Positions 43,509 through 52,123 of a stretch of DNA of 64,000 nt are shown here, one piece after another. This DNA is from [Clostridium] ultunense DSM 10521 (lineage in GTDB: Bacteria > Bacillota > Clostridia > Tissierellales > Tepidimicrobiaceae): NCBI RefSeq assembly GCF_000511955.1, contig NZ_AZSU01000006.1, positions 25,222 to 89,221 of the forward strand, read 5' to 3'. The position numbers and the translations under genes are program-made. Position 1 is the first letter of the stretch, and each line of letters opens with the position of its first letter. The notes beneath the pieces are model-generated. The model was not told the DNA's origin. It saw only the letters and a program-made list of their open reading frames with translations, and did not search any database.

Positions 43509-43922
43509 ATGAAACAAAATAATTACATTTACGCAATTATTGAGGTTCTTATATTAGTAGTGGTTCTTTTAGTAGCATGTACTGTTTTAAATTCAGAATA
43601 TCTATTTGGATGGGCCGCGCATAACTGGAAGTTTTATTTAGTTTTAAGTTCAACCGCTCTACTGTTTCTTTTCTTGAATAAAAGACTTGTTTCTGCATTT
43701 ATGACTATAGGAATCACCACTGGCATTTTTGTTGGAAACTATCTTGGAGCACTGATAAAGACTTATAATGAAAGCAAGATTCTTGATGGTATGAAGGCAG
43801 AAGAAATATATAGACTTAGACATCATCCTGGATTTGAAATCTGGATTGGTATAATTCTATTGTTTATTGTAATTGGAGCTATCATGCAAATTACTGTCAA
43901 AAAGAAAAGAGCAAATATATAA
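43509..43922 (+). CDS. Membrane protein with four helices, unknown
   Basis: A 137-aa protein with hydrophobic segments at about 8-27, 43-58, 60-80 and 112-132 and a basic end (VKKKRANI). ATG after AATAGGGAGGGG; an in-frame ATG 22 codons upstream lies in the repeat promoter and is unlikely. Promoter supplied by repeat copy E. No family recognised. Confidence 0.7.
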   Translation: MKQNNYIYAIIEVLILVVVLLVACTVLNSEYLFGWAAHNWKFYLVLSSTALLFLFLNKRLVSAFMTIGITTGIFVGNYLGALIKTYNESKILDGMKAEEIYRLRHHPGFEIWIGIILLFIVIGAIMQITVKKKRANI

Positions 43923-44063
43923 ATTATACTAAAGGAAAATTCATTATTAATTGACACAAGTTTTTAATGTTGTACATTATTTATATTATGTTCAACATAT
44001 AGCAAACTTTTATTAATGGGGTATAATAAATATATAACATACCATTTAAGGGATAGTGATAAG

Positions 44064-44471
44064 ATGGATATTATTAAAAAGTGTAAAGATATTTTAATGA
44101 AATATGAAGATATTGTCTTCTCCTATATCTTTGGTTCGTATGCTCAAAATAGTATAACAGAAAATAGTGACATAGATATTGCTATATATTTGAAGAAAAA
44201 TATAGATATAGATACATATCTTGAAATTAAAATGAATTTATCAGAAGTTCTTAAAAGGGAAGTTGATTTAGTAATATTAAACAATGCACCTCCTCTATTA
44301 AAATATGAAATCTATAAAAATAATATATTGCTTTTTAGTCGTGATAAAACTTTGGAAAGTCAATATAAAGTAAAAACCTTGTTTGAATATAGTGATATAA
44401 AAAGGTACCTAAACTTATCTTATGATAAAACTATAGAAAGATTGAAAAAAGAGGTGGAGTCCAATGGTTAA
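44064..44471 (+). CDS. mntA: MNT nucleotidyltransferase antitoxin (MntA-like)
   Basis: A 135-aa MNT-domain protein with the exact GSX10DXD motif: GSYAQNSITENSDID (about 27-41). MntA AMPylates a tyrosine of its HEPN partner and neutralises it. Start ATG (44064) after AAGGGATAGTG. Its end overlaps hepT by 8 nt. Upstream DNA resembles that before the pemIK pair (TATTATGTTCAACATA, GGGTATAATAAATATATA). Confidence 0.9.
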   Translation: MDIIKKCKDILMKYEDIVFSYIFGSYAQNSITENSDIDIAIYLKKNIDIDTYLEIKMNLSEVLKREVDLVILNNAPPLLKYEIYKNNILLFSRDKTLESQYKVKTLFEYSDIKRYLNLSYDKTIERLKKEVESNG

Positions 44472-44880
44472 TATTGAAGTGATTAAACAAAGGTTAAACC
44501 AATTATCAACTTCTATAAATAAAATAGAAAGGTTTAAGGAAATATCTCTGGAAGAATTTTTAAAGGATGATATTATACAAGATGTGGTAGAATATAATTT
44601 GTTTATAGCAATAAACATGATGATTGATATAGCAACTCATATTGTGGTAGATAATAATATGGGCAGTCCAGAAACATTAGGTGAAGCATTTAACATCTTA
44701 AATAAGGAGAAACATTTAAACGATGAGGAAACGAAAGTTTATAGGAATATGGTAGGCCTTAGAAATATATTGTCTCACGAATATATAAACATAGATAAAA
44801 AAATAATATATAGCATTTTAAAAAATAACTTAATTGATATAAAGAAATTTGTTATTTTTGTTAATGATAATTTTATTTAA
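44464..44880 (+). CDS. hepT: HEPN toxin (HepT-like)
   Basis: A 138-aa HEPN-domain protein (DUF86 type) carrying the RX4HXY motif as RNILSHEY (about 99-106), the RNase active site and target of AMPylation by MntA. Helical throughout. Start overlaps mntA, so the pair is coupled. Intact. A terminator and repeat F follow. Confidence 0.9.
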   Translation: MVNIEVIKQRLNQLSTSINKIERFKEISLEEFLKDDIIQDVVEYNLFIAINMMIDIATHIVVDNNMGSPETLGEAFNILNKEKHLNDEETKVYRNMVGLRNILSHEYINIDKKIIYSILKNNLIDIKKFVIFVNDNFI

Positions 44881-44902
44881 GGATTAATATATATGCATTA
44901 TG

Positions 44903-44945
44903 AAAGCAGTAGGTTTATTGTAGTTAAATCTACTGCTTTATTTAT
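44903..44945 (+). terminator. Cassette terminator
   Basis: AAAGCAGTAGGTTT (44903-44916) with AAATCTACTGCTTT (44926-44939), then ATTTAT. Third member of the same terminator family (others at 35901 and 37213). Confidence 0.8.
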
Positions 44946-44996
44946 ATATTTATTACTTTAATCTTAATTCTCATTATATTTTGATTGATAAATAAG

Positions 44997-45129
44997 TTTT
45001 GCTAGTAGAACTGATAAGGTGAACTCTATCACGAATAGTGGACAAGCTATGCGTTGTAGGGGAGACCTTTGGTCTCCTGCGTATGACTATTGTAAGTTGT
45101 TATTTAATGGTATAATACGTATAAGTAGG
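44997..45129 (+). repeat. Island repeat copy F
   Basis: TTTTGCTAGTAGAACT, then GATAAGGTGAACTCTATC (palindrome damaged; GA at 45021-45022), ACGAATAGTGGACAAGCTAT, then the right-flank type shared with rlmH copy 0: a perfect GGAGACC/GGTCTCC hairpin (45061-45077), ATGACTATTGTAAGTTGT and extended -10 TGGTATAAT near 45108-45116. Confidence 0.88.
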
Positions 45130-45189
45130 ATTATGTTCATTAAATTAATAAATAAATATAATGAAAGTCTAATTAGAAAGGGGGATTTT

Positions 45190-45615
45190 ATGAAAAAAAT
45201 TATTGTCTCATTGTTTGCAATCTTGCTAGTATTTTCACTGGTAGCTTGTAATCAAAAATCAACTAATGAAGAGTTAACAATAGATATTGGGGATTCTGAT
45301 AAGTTTAATAGGGAAGAGATTAATAATGCGATAAAAATTGTAAAAGATAATTTTGCCTTTCCAGCTTCTACTCTAACAAAAATATGGTACGATGAAGAAG
45401 AGTCAGATAGAAATATTAAATTCTATTTAGAAAATGGTAAAGGTGAAGGAACTGGGGTTAAACCTGAAGATATTATTGTATTATTATCTAATTTTAATGT
45501 TGATGACTCTGAAGATAATCCTGTTTTTAGTCCTGGTTCTTATGAGAATTATCAGTGGTTATTAATAAGAGATAATAAAGATAGTGAATGGATGATAGAT
45601 GATCAAGGGTATTAA
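45190..45615 (+). CDS. Putative lipoprotein (small DUF4829-like family)
   Basis: A 141-aa protein. Lipoprotein signal MKKIIVSLFAILLVFSLVAC with Cys-20, followed by LTIDIGDSDKFNREEINNAI, LTKIWYDEEESD and a C-terminal YQWLLIRDNKDSEWMIDDQG. This pattern recurs in many Firmicutes lipoproteins; the DUF label is from memory and the function is unknown. ATG after AAAGGGGG. An upstream in-frame extension to 45019 is repeat DNA, not protein. Confidence 0.75.
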   Translation: MKKIIVSLFAILLVFSLVACNQKSTNEELTIDIGDSDKFNREEINNAIKIVKDNFAFPASTLTKIWYDEEESDRNIKFYLENGKGEGTGVKPEDIIVLLSNFNVDDSEDNPVFSPGSYENYQWLLIRDNKDSEWMIDDQGY

Positions 45616-45720
45616 TAATTTACAAAGAATATAATCGTTGTTGAACATCATTTATATTATATATAATAGATAATATGGTATAATAAGTATATACTACATT
45701 ATTTGAAGGGTAGTGATTAA

Positions 45721-45918
45721 ATGGACACTGCTAAACAAATATTATTAAGACTTATAGACGAAATTCCAGAAAATCAAATACATGAAGTAATAGATTTTAT
45801 AGGATATTTAAAAATGAAAAATGAGAGATATATGTTTAAGGAGTTAGAAGATGCAAGTAAAAGTAGTATGGGTTTTTGGGATAATGACATAGATGATGAG
45901 GTATGGAACAATGTATAA
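45721..45918 (+). CDS. Antitoxin of a PemK/MazF-type pair
   Basis: A 65-aa helical acidic protein: MDTAKQILLRLIDEIPENQI, then EVIDFIGYLKMKNE, similar to DUF2281-type antitoxins, and an acidic C-terminus. ATG after GAAGGGTAGTG. Its last 8 nt overlap the toxin start. A broken copy lies at 38010. Confidence 0.82.
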   Translation: MDTAKQILLRLIDEIPENQIHEVIDFIGYLKMKNERYMFKELEDASKSSMGFWDNDIDDEVWNNV

Positions 45919-46246
45919 GCAAAGAGATATATTATTAATACCAATACCTTTTACAGATTTGACATCTAGTAAAAAGAGACCTGTTCTTGTACTATCGAAT
46001 GATGATTATAATTCTAAAACAGATGATATAATAGTGGTTGCTATTACCTCAAATTTTACATCAAAGGACTATAGTGTGTTTATTACGAATAGTGACTTGT
46101 TGGAAGGGAATTTAAAAATTGATTCATGTATAAGAGTAGATAAGATTTATACTTTAGCTCAAAATATTGTTATTAAGAAATTTGGCGAAGTTAATGATGA
46201 CGTTATGAATAGGGTAAAGAATAAAATTAATGAACTAATAAAATAA
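45911..46246 (+). CDS. PemK/MazF-family endoribonuclease toxin
   Basis: A 111-aa PemK-like protein: RDILLIPIPFTDLTSSKKRP (start region), VLVLSNDDYN (conserved strand with the catalytic-loop neighbourhood), VVAITSNF and RVDKIYTLAQNIV. These toxins cut mRNA at short sequences. The ATG at 45911 follows GAGGTATGG; the ORF extension upstream is antitoxin DNA in another frame. Intact, so probably held in check by the upstream antitoxin. Confidence 0.88.
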   Translation: MYKQRDILLIPIPFTDLTSSKKRPVLVLSNDDYNSKTDDIIVVAITSNFTSKDYSVFITNSDLLEGNLKIDSCIRVDKIYTLAQNIVIKKFGEVNDDVMNRVKNKINELIK

Positions 46247-46271
46247 CAGGAGACTCTCCTGTTATTTTTTG
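46245..46271 (+). terminator. Cassette terminator
   Basis: AACAGGAGA (46245-46253) with TCTCCTGTT (46255-46263), then ATTTTTTG. In the duplicate copy only the left arm is left (38454-38464). Confidence 0.85.
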
Positions 46272-46296
46272 TTAGGTATATCTACCACCAAATAGG

Positions 46297-46420
46297 TTTT
46301 GCGAGTCAAGCCGATACGGTGAACCATATCATAAATAGTGGACAAGCTATGCGTTGTAGGATAATGTTTAAGGGGTTATCATAAACTAGAAATAAGTGGT
46401 ATAATACGTGTAAGTAGATT
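46297..46420 (+). repeat. Island repeat copy G
   Basis: TTTTGCGAGTCAAGCC, GATACGGTGAACCATATC (GA at 46321-46322), ATAAATAGTGGACAAGCTAT, GCGTTGTAGGATAATG, TTTAAGGGGTTATCATAAAC and extended -10 TGGTATAAT (about 46398-46406) with ACGTGTAAG. Confidence 0.88.
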
Positions 46421-46462
46421 TATATGACATAAAACCTAATTTTTTAAAGGAGTAAATTAAAG

Positions 46463-46993
46463 ATGAATATAAAAATAAGACAGGAAAAAGGAACGGATTA
46501 TAAGGTTTCAGAAAACTTGGTAGAAAAAGCATTTAAAAATGCAGAGTACAGTGACCAGAAAGAACATCTTTTAGTTGCAAAATTAAGAAAAAGTGATGTT
46601 TTTGTACCAGAACTCTCACTTGTTGCAGAACTGGATGGAGAAACTGTAGGGCATATAATGCTTACAAAATTAATCATAGAAAATGAAGAAAATAGATATA
46701 ATACATTAGCATTAGCACCTGTTTCAGTTTTACCAGAACATCAGAATAAAGGTGTAGGTAGTAAATTAATAAGCGAAAGTTTAAAGGTTGCAAAAGAAAT
46801 TGGTTTTAAATCAGTAATTGTTCTGGGACACGATAAATACTATCCACGATTTGGATTTAAACCTGCAAGTATATGGGGAATTAAAGCACCATTTGAGGTT
46901 CCAAATGAAGCATTTATGGCATTGGAACTTGAAGTTAGAGGACTAGAGGGTATTAGAGGAACTGTGGTTTATAGCAAGGAGTTTTTAGAATAG
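46463..46993 (+). CDS. GNAT N-acetyltransferase (YhbS-like)
   Basis: A 176-aa GNAT protein: LALAPVSVLPEHQNKGVGSK (acetyl-CoA loop, about 93-112), VIVLGHDKYYPRFGFKPA (about 125-142). This resembles the YhbS group. Substrate unknown. ATG after AAAGGAGT. It is the first gene after repeat G. Intact. Confidence 0.88.
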   Translation: MNIKIRQEKGTDYKVSENLVEKAFKNAEYSDQKEHLLVAKLRKSDVFVPELSLVAELDGETVGHIMLTKLIIENEENRYNTLALAPVSVLPEHQNKGVGSKLISESLKVAKEIGFKSVIVLGHDKYYPRFGFKPASIWGIKAPFEVPNEAFMALELEVRGLEGIRGTVVYSKEFLE

Positions 46994-47012
46994 ATGAATT
47001 TATATTTCTAAT

Positions 47013-47254
47013 TATTTAAGTAAGAAAAGAGACATATTCTTTATTTCATATGTAACAGATAATACGATATATCTTTTTAACAATGATGAGGAATTTCAAT
47101 ATAAAATAAAACAAGATGAAGACTTTTGTATTGAATTATACTTGAGAAATCCTATGGAAATGGATGCAAATAAATTTGCCTATAAAGAAATGGAGATTTA
47201 TTGGGCAATAAATCAGGTGTTAGAGAAGAATAGTAAGGTTAAATTATCCTTCTA
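47013..47254 (+). pseudogene. Remnant without start codon
   Basis: An open stretch encodes KKRDIFFISYVTDNTIYLFN, later FCIELYLRNPMEMDANKFAY and IYWAINQVLEKNSKVKLSF before TAA at 47252-47254. No start codon with a ribosome site opens it. It is the inner part or C-terminus of a lost protein; no family is recognised. Confidence 0.4.
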
Positions 47255-47292
47255 AATTAGGGAGAGTTTTTGTACAATTAAGGGATTTCGAT

Positions 47293-47589
47293 ATGTTAGA
47301 ATATGAAAGCACTATAATATCACCTAAATATAAGGAAAGAGCTATAAAGCTAAACAAATTTAGATATTTAAATGTATATTTATTGTCCCCTGAAGATATA
47401 ATTGTAAGCAAAATAATCAGACTGGAACAAAAAGACATAGAGGATATAGATGAACTTATAGAGATAGCTGATAAAGAATTAATAAATCAAATTATAGATG
47501 AAGTATTGTTGAGAGATGATTTATATGAATCTAAAAAGAATCAATTTATAAAAAGATTACCACAGTTTAAGGAGAGGTACTATGTATAG
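47293..47589 (+). pseudogene. C-terminal half of a DUF6036-like nucleotidyltransferase
   Basis: The ORF MLEYESTIISPKYKERAIKL then YLLSPEDIIVSKIIRLEQKD and DIEDIDELIEIADKEL matches the second half of DUF6036-type nucleotidyltransferases (lsxxdiixxKlxRxxxxDxxDi). The N-terminal GGS/DxD catalytic part is absent; sequence upstream in frame (NYPSKLGRVFVQLRDFD) has no proper start. Probably truncated and inactive, although the downstream partner is intact. Confidence 0.6.
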
Positions 47590-47926
47590 AATAGTATGTG
47601 AAAGTTATGAAAACTATAAAAGTGATTTTTTACCCAATAATACTGATGATTATAGATATAAAATTACTGAACCCCTAGAATTAATATTAGACTTATCTTT
47701 ATATGAAGAGGAAAAAAACAATAATACTATTAATTATCAGAAATTGGAGCATTTTATATATTTATTGAAGAAGAATATTTATGAATATCCTAATTTTAAA
47801 TCGCTTTTATGGAGTTTAGAATCAAGGGGTATTTATGGTAGGGATTATGGTGTACTAGGTGAAGAAGAATTTTCTGAATTACAAAAGATTGTAAATATGT
47901 TTTTAAAATTATCATATTGGGGATAG
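47582..47926 (+). CDS. Hypothetical protein paired with the nucleotidyltransferase remnant
   Basis: A 114-aa protein of mixed helical sequence (LELILDLSLYEEEKN, FKSLLWSLESRGIYGRDYG). ATG after AAGGAGAGG, overlapping the previous ORF by 8 nt. No family recognised. Position suggests the partner of the truncated nucleotidyltransferase. Confidence 0.55.
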   Translation: MYRIVCESYENYKSDFLPNNTDDYRYKITEPLELILDLSLYEEEKNNNTINYQKLEHFIYLLKKNIYEYPNFKSLLWSLESRGIYGRDYGVLGEEEFSELQKIVNMFLKLSYWG

Positions 47927-47981
47927 GGGCATAAAAGGATAATAAGTTAATTTTTAAAGTTTTTAATAATATTAGAACAGG

Positions 47982-48020
47982 AGCATTAGGTTTATGTGAT
48001 AAAACCTAATGCTTATTTTT
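47982..48020 (+). terminator. Cassette terminator
   Basis: AGCATTAGGTTT (47982-47993) with AAACCTAATGCT (48002-48013), then TATTTTTA. Confidence 0.85.
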
Positions 48021-48056
48021 ATCAGCCTATATTAACTACTAAACATATCCTATTCA

Positions 48057-48110
48057 TTTTGCGAGTGGAGTTGATACGGTGAACCGTATGATAAGTAGGA
48101 CAAGCTGTTT
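48057..48110 (+). repeat. Island repeat copy H (left and centre only)
   Basis: TTTTGCGAGTGGAGTT, GATACGGTGAACCGTATG (GA at 48081-48082), ATAAGTAGGACAAGCTG; the right flank then diverges (TTTTTGATTATGATAAAAT). Its ATAAGTAGGACAAGCT block equals the one at rlmH. Confidence 0.85.
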
Positions 48111-48384
48111 TTGATTATGATAAAATTTAGCTAAGACCTCTATGTTATTCCTAGTAATGTTGTATAAGCTAAATTATCTGCAGAAAGGACAATTAATATA
48201 AATGTAAAATAAGTAGTCATGAGTGGCATGAACTTTATAAAAAATGGGCAAAAGAAAACTTGTCAATATATTGTGAGATTAGATAAATAATAAATATAAT
48301 AATATAGGTATTAATATAGAATTATATATAGAAAATTATGGTATAATATATATATTTAATAATTATAAAAAATGAGGAGATAAA
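48111..48384. other. Gene-free stretch before the fic remnant
   Basis: No ORF of note. A short fragment near 48215-48270 reads like a lost coding end (SHEWHELYKKWAKENLSIYC). An extended -10 TGGTATAAT lies at about 48338-48346 upstream of the fic-like start at 48385. Confidence 0.4.
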
Positions 48385-48834
48385 ATGTTTGAAAAACTCG
48401 ATAATTTATTAAAAGGACTTGATGAATATCGGCCTCTTACGGCTTGTTTTACAGGAAGGAATTACTATAGATAAAAAACCATTGAAAGAGCATTTGAAAG
48501 TAATTGGATATAAGGAAGCGTTTTTTATATAGAAGAATTAGTAAAAGAAAAAATACCCCTATTAGAGAATCCTATAAAGGATATTAATAGCATAGCTTTA
48601 ATGGATAAGCCTCAAGATAGGGAAAAATATAGGCGTATACCAGTTACTGTTTTAGGGACAGTATATGAATCACCAGGGCCATATTTGGTGCTAGTATTAA
48701 TGGAGCAATTAATTAATGAATATAATGAAGAGATGAAAGATAAACATATTATTGAAAAAGTTGTATTATTTCATTTACAATTTGAAGCTATGCATCCCTT
48801 TGTAGATTTTCAATTAAATAATTCTAACTCTTAG
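48385..48834 (+). pseudogene. Broken Fic-domain protein
   Basis: The N-terminus MFEKLDNLLKGLDEYRPL is the usual start of one Fic group. After a deletion and shift, GITIDKKPLKEHLKVIGYKE appears, then a frameshift near 48530 and IPVTVLGTVYESPGPYLVLV and LFHLQFEAMHPFVDF. The AMPylation motif HPFxDGNGR is ruined (HPFVDFQLNNSNS). Several lesions make this a clear pseudogene. Confidence 0.82.
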
Positions 48835-48927
48835 ATGTTAACTGAAATGATTAAAGAGTATGTAGAAGAAGAGTTGGAGAGATATATTTCAGTTTTAGAA
48901 ATAGTAAATGATTATGGGGTGGGAAAG

Positions 48928-49449
48928 TTGAAATATATTGAAAACAAGTTTATTTTGAAAACAATTACTGAAGATTTGCTTAAAAACGTTTTAAATATTT
49001 ATGATACAAATGGAGAGTATTTTAAAATTTCAATGAATGGAAAGCCTTCAATAGAATCTGTTATTGAAGATAAAAATGATATGCCACCAGGCTCAAATTT
49101 GCTGAATAAGAACTATAAATTAATATCTATGAATGGTCAAGATATTGGAATTATAGATTATATAATGAATTATCCAGATGAAGATGCAGTATACATAGGA
49201 TTATTTATGATTAATGGAGATTTTCATAGACAAGGATATGGAAGAGCATTTATTGAAGGGTTTATAGCAAATATGAGAGAAAAGGGGTATCGTAGAATAA
49301 GATTAGGTGTGCTAAAACAAAACAAAAATGGATTTGAGTTTTGGGCAAGAATGGGATTTAAAGTAGTAAAAGAAATGATTAGTACAATTCATCCTGAAAG
49401 GAACTGGGAGATTATGGTTATGGAAAAAGCAATTAAAATCAGAAAGTAA
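48928..49449 (+). CDS. GNAT N-acetyltransferase
   Basis: A 173-aa GNAT-like protein: LKYIENKFILKTITEDLLKN start, YIGLFMINGDFHRQGYGRAF (about 97-116, acetyl-CoA loop), RIRLGVLKQNKNGFEFWARM (about 128-147). The TTG at 48928 follows GGGGTGG; an in-frame ATG at 48835 follows the fic remnant without a ribosome site. Its N-terminal segment is duplicated as a fragment at about 53083-53165. Confidence 0.78.
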   Translation: MKYIENKFILKTITEDLLKNVLNIYDTNGEYFKISMNGKPSIESVIEDKNDMPPGSNLLNKNYKLISMNGQDIGIIDYIMNYPDEDAVYIGLFMINGDFHRQGYGRAFIEGFIANMREKGYRRIRLGVLKQNKNGFEFWARMGFKVVKEMISTIHPERNWEIMVMEKAIKIRK

Positions 49450-49486
49450 TACTATGCAAGTTATACTATATTTTGGAGGTTAGCAC

Positions 49487-50218
49487 ATGAAATATGGGGG
49501 AATAGTTGGTGTAGGTAATACAGCAACTGTATATGAGTGGGAAAAAAATAAAGTACTTAAGCTTTTTCATCAGGGTTATCCAATAGAATCGGTAGAAAGA
49601 GAATTCAAAAATGCGAGATTAATATGGAATATGAGGTTTCCTAAGCCTAAGGCGTATGAAATTATTTCATATGATAAACAAATAGGTATAATATATGACA
49701 GATTAAAGGGTGAATCTTTACTAGACTGGCTTATGAGGACAGGCAATGCAGAGGAATGTGCAGTATATATGTCAAAGCTACATAAACAAATTATCGAAAA
49801 TAAGATTAATGATGTACCAAATTACAAGGATTTTTTAAGGGATAATATACAAAATGCCCAAAGTTTAAAAGAAAGAGAAGAAATGTTATGTATGCTTGAT
49901 AAATTACCAAATGGAAGCACCCTTTGTCATGGCGATTTTCATCCTGGTAATATATTCATTCACAATGGACAAACAACTGTCATAGATTTTATGAATATAT
50001 GCCATGGACACTTCCTTTATGATATAGCAAGAACTATATTCTTGGTTGAATATACTCCTTTACCAGTAGAAATTAAAGAAAAAGAGAAGCTTTTAAAATT
50101 TAGAAAAACATTAGCAGATTTATATCTTAGGGAAATGAATGTAACTAGAAAAATTATTGAGGATTATTTATCAGTAATAATTGCGGCAAGAATGGGCGAA
50201 TGTCCTACCGAGAAATGA
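49487..50218 (+). CDS. APH-family phosphotransferase
   Basis: A 243-aa kinase-fold protein: VGVGNTATVYEW (nucleotide loop), VLKLFHQGYP (Lys), CHGDFHPGNI (about 145-154, catalytic loop) and VIDFMNI (metal Asp). It resembles aminoglycoside/choline-kinase-like small-molecule kinases; the substrate is unknown and resistance cannot be inferred. ATG after GGAGGT. Confidence 0.85.
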   Translation: MKYGGIVGVGNTATVYEWEKNKVLKLFHQGYPIESVEREFKNARLIWNMRFPKPKAYEIISYDKQIGIIYDRLKGESLLDWLMRTGNAEECAVYMSKLHKQIIENKINDVPNYKDFLRDNIQNAQSLKEREEMLCMLDKLPNGSTLCHGDFHPGNIFIHNGQTTVIDFMNICHGHFLYDIARTIFLVEYTPLPVEIKEKEKLLKFRKTLADLYLREMNVTRKIIEDYLSVIIAARMGECPTEK

Positions 50219-50257
50219 ATGTAATTGCTATAAAAAAGATAAAATATCATTGATGCT

Positions 50258-50509
50258 GTGACATCTACTATTGATGATGCAGATGTATATAAGATATCCA
50301 GCGGATTGATAAATGCTGTAAATGATTTCGATACTTATTATAATGAGAATCAAGAAATATTAGAACAATATATTGAATATAAGAAGATTAAAGAATATAG
50401 AGGGTCTGATGCAGTATGTTTTAGGGAATTGTTTAGGAAATTTGGGGAAACTAGTGGATATTATGATGAAAACCTACTGGTTTTATGGATTCTAGAGAGG
50501 GTTATATGA
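50258..50509 (+). other. Doubtful ORF, end formed by a decayed terminator
   Basis: An 83-codon frame from a GTG with no ribosome site. Its last part (ETSGYYDENLLVLW) is encoded by 50448-50483, which resembles the terminator at 32933-32970 (AAACTAGTGGAT ... AACCTACTGGTTT). So the frame probably runs through a terminator after the original stop was lost. A remnant rather than a gene. Confidence 0.35.
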
Positions 50510-50525
50510 GTGAGGGGGTATTATA

Positions 50526-51332
50526 ATGTTTTATGAGGCAAAGGAAGAGAAGATAAAGATTGGTGGGGCAGATATGGACTATGTTACTTTTGGCAGGGGT
50601 CAAAAATCTTTTATCATTATACCAGGATTAGGAGATGGATTGAAAACTGTTAAGGGAACAAAAATATTACTTGCAAGAATGTATAGACTATTTGCTAAAG
50701 AATATAAAGTATATGTTTTTAGTAGAAAGAATAATATTGAAGAAGGATATTCGACTAGGGATATGGCGGAAGATCAAAAGATTGCCATGGAGAATCTGGG
50801 TATAAAAAATGCTCACGTAATGGGTGTTTCACAAGGAGGAATGGTATCACAATATCTTGCTATTGATTACCCTGAAATGGTAGATAAACTTGTTATAGGG
50901 GTATCTGTTTCCAAACAGAATGGTACTATACAGAAAGTTATAAAAAATTGGATAAACTTGGCCGAAAGTAATGATTACAGAAATCTAATTATTGATACCA
51001 TGGAAAAAACCTTTACAGAAGATAAACTTAAAAAATATAGTATTTTTTACCCTATTATGGCGAGAGTTGGGAAACCAAAAGACTTTAAAAGATTCATAGT
51101 TCAAGCCAATGCATGTCTTAATCATAATGCTTATAATGAACTAGATAAAATACAATGTGCTACTTTAGTAATAGGTGGGGATAGCGATAAAGTTGTAGGG
51201 AAAAACGCAAGTAAGGAAATGGCTGAAAGAATAGATAATAGTAAGTTGATTTTATATAGAGGTTTTGGACATGGAGCATATGAAGAGGCTAAAGATTTCA
51301 ATCAACAAGTACTAAAATTTTTAATATCTTAG
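50526..51332 (+). CDS. Alpha/beta-fold hydrolase
   Basis: A 268-aa hydrolase: oxyanion segment FIIIPGLGDG, nucleophile elbow GVSQGGM (Ser about residue 101), Asp in VIGGDSDKVVG and His in FGHGAYEEA. The complete catalytic triad is visible. Substrate unknown. ATG after GAGGGGG. Intact, followed by a fragment of a second hydrolase. Confidence 0.88.
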   Translation: MFYEAKEEKIKIGGADMDYVTFGRGQKSFIIIPGLGDGLKTVKGTKILLARMYRLFAKEYKVYVFSRKNNIEEGYSTRDMAEDQKIAMENLGIKNAHVMGVSQGGMVSQYLAIDYPEMVDKLVIGVSVSKQNGTIQKVIKNWINLAESNDYRNLIIDTMEKTFTEDKLKKYSIFYPIMARVGKPKDFKRFIVQANACLNHNAYNELDKIQCATLVIGGDSDKVVGKNASKEMAERIDNSKLILYRGFGHGAYEEAKDFNQQVLKFLIS

Positions 51333-51715
51333 GAATTATTAAAAACTATAACAAGTTCCCATATAATTTACTGATTAAGAGCATTGCTAGAAATGCGACA
51401 AAAACTAAGTATGCATATGAAAACTTATATGAGTCAGTTTCTAAATTGAGTAAGAAGGAGATAATTCATATTATGAATATGACATATAAAGAATTCCTTA
51501 AAAGGATAGAAACAGTTAAGTTTAACTTTCCAGTTCTTTTAATAGTTGGTGAGGATGATAAAACAGGATATGTAAAAAAGTATAATTAAAAATGGGCAGA
51601 ACATGATGGTCATCCTTTAAAAATTATTAGTAATGCTGCCCACAATTCAAATGTTGACAACTATGAAGAATTTAATAAAATTGTAAAAGGATTTTTAAAG
51701 AGCTTAGAGATTTAA
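51333..51715 (+). pseudogene. C-terminal fragment of another alpha/beta hydrolase
   Basis: An in-frame stretch after the previous stop encodes IKNYNKFPYNLLIKSIARNA, VKFNFPVLLIVGEDDKTGYV, then an internal TAA and WAEHDGHPLKIISNAAHNSN to TAA at 51713-51715. It has the Asp strand and His region of a hydrolase, but no N-terminal half and one internal stop. Confidence 0.7.
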
Positions 51716-51737
51716 GTTGACTTAAATATAACCTTTG

Positions 51738-51772
51738 AAATGGCAGGTTACCCCATAATCTACCATTTTATT
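51738..51772 (+). terminator. Cassette terminator
   Basis: AAATGGCAGGTT with AATCTACCATTT (imperfect, G-U and mismatch), then TATTTAT. Confidence 0.65.
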
Positions 51773-51820
51773 TATATATTTAATATTTTAATTCTGATTA
51801 TATTCTGACTAGGAAATAAA

Positions 51821-51895
51821 TTTTGCGGGTCAAATTGATACGGTGCACCATACCGTAAAGTAGAAGTAAATGGCATAATATGAATAAGTAGGTTA
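51821..51895 (+). repeat. Island repeat copy I (short)
   Basis: TTTTGCGGGTCAAATT, GATACGGTGCACCATACC (centre GC at 51845-51846 instead of GA), then a shortened right flank with extended -10-like TGGCATAAT and GAATAAGTAGG. Confidence 0.8.
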
Positions 51896-51923
51896 AGGCG
51901 AATTAGATTGAGAGGGAATTGCC

Positions 51924-52121
51924 TTGAGTAGATTAATCCGTTATGCAAACTTGAATGATCGGGATATTCTGGGCCAATTTCATTTGGGAAATGTAGATAT
52001 AGTAATAATGATAAACCACTTTATTAATCCAAGTGGTTTTATAAATTTTAAGAAGTGCCATAAATATATATTAAGCATGTTTAGATTTTATTTTGCATTA
52101 AATATGTTTACTATTAAATGA
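51924..52121 (+). pseudogene. GNAT N-terminal fragment
   Basis: A TTG start opens MSRLIRYANLNDRDILGQFH, the first strand-helix of a GNAT protein. After about 32 codons the frame runs into a terminator stem (AAACCACTT ... AAGTGGTTT, about 52013-52036). Only the start of the gene and its terminator remain, an internal deletion. This is the smallest unit between two repeats (about 300 bp). Confidence 0.65.
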
Positions 52122-52123
52122 GT

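Noticed and set aside
49487-50218. Antibiotic-resistance call for the APH-like gene
   Set aside because: Only general kinase motifs are visible; APH-fold proteins act on many small molecules and nothing here points to an antibiotic.
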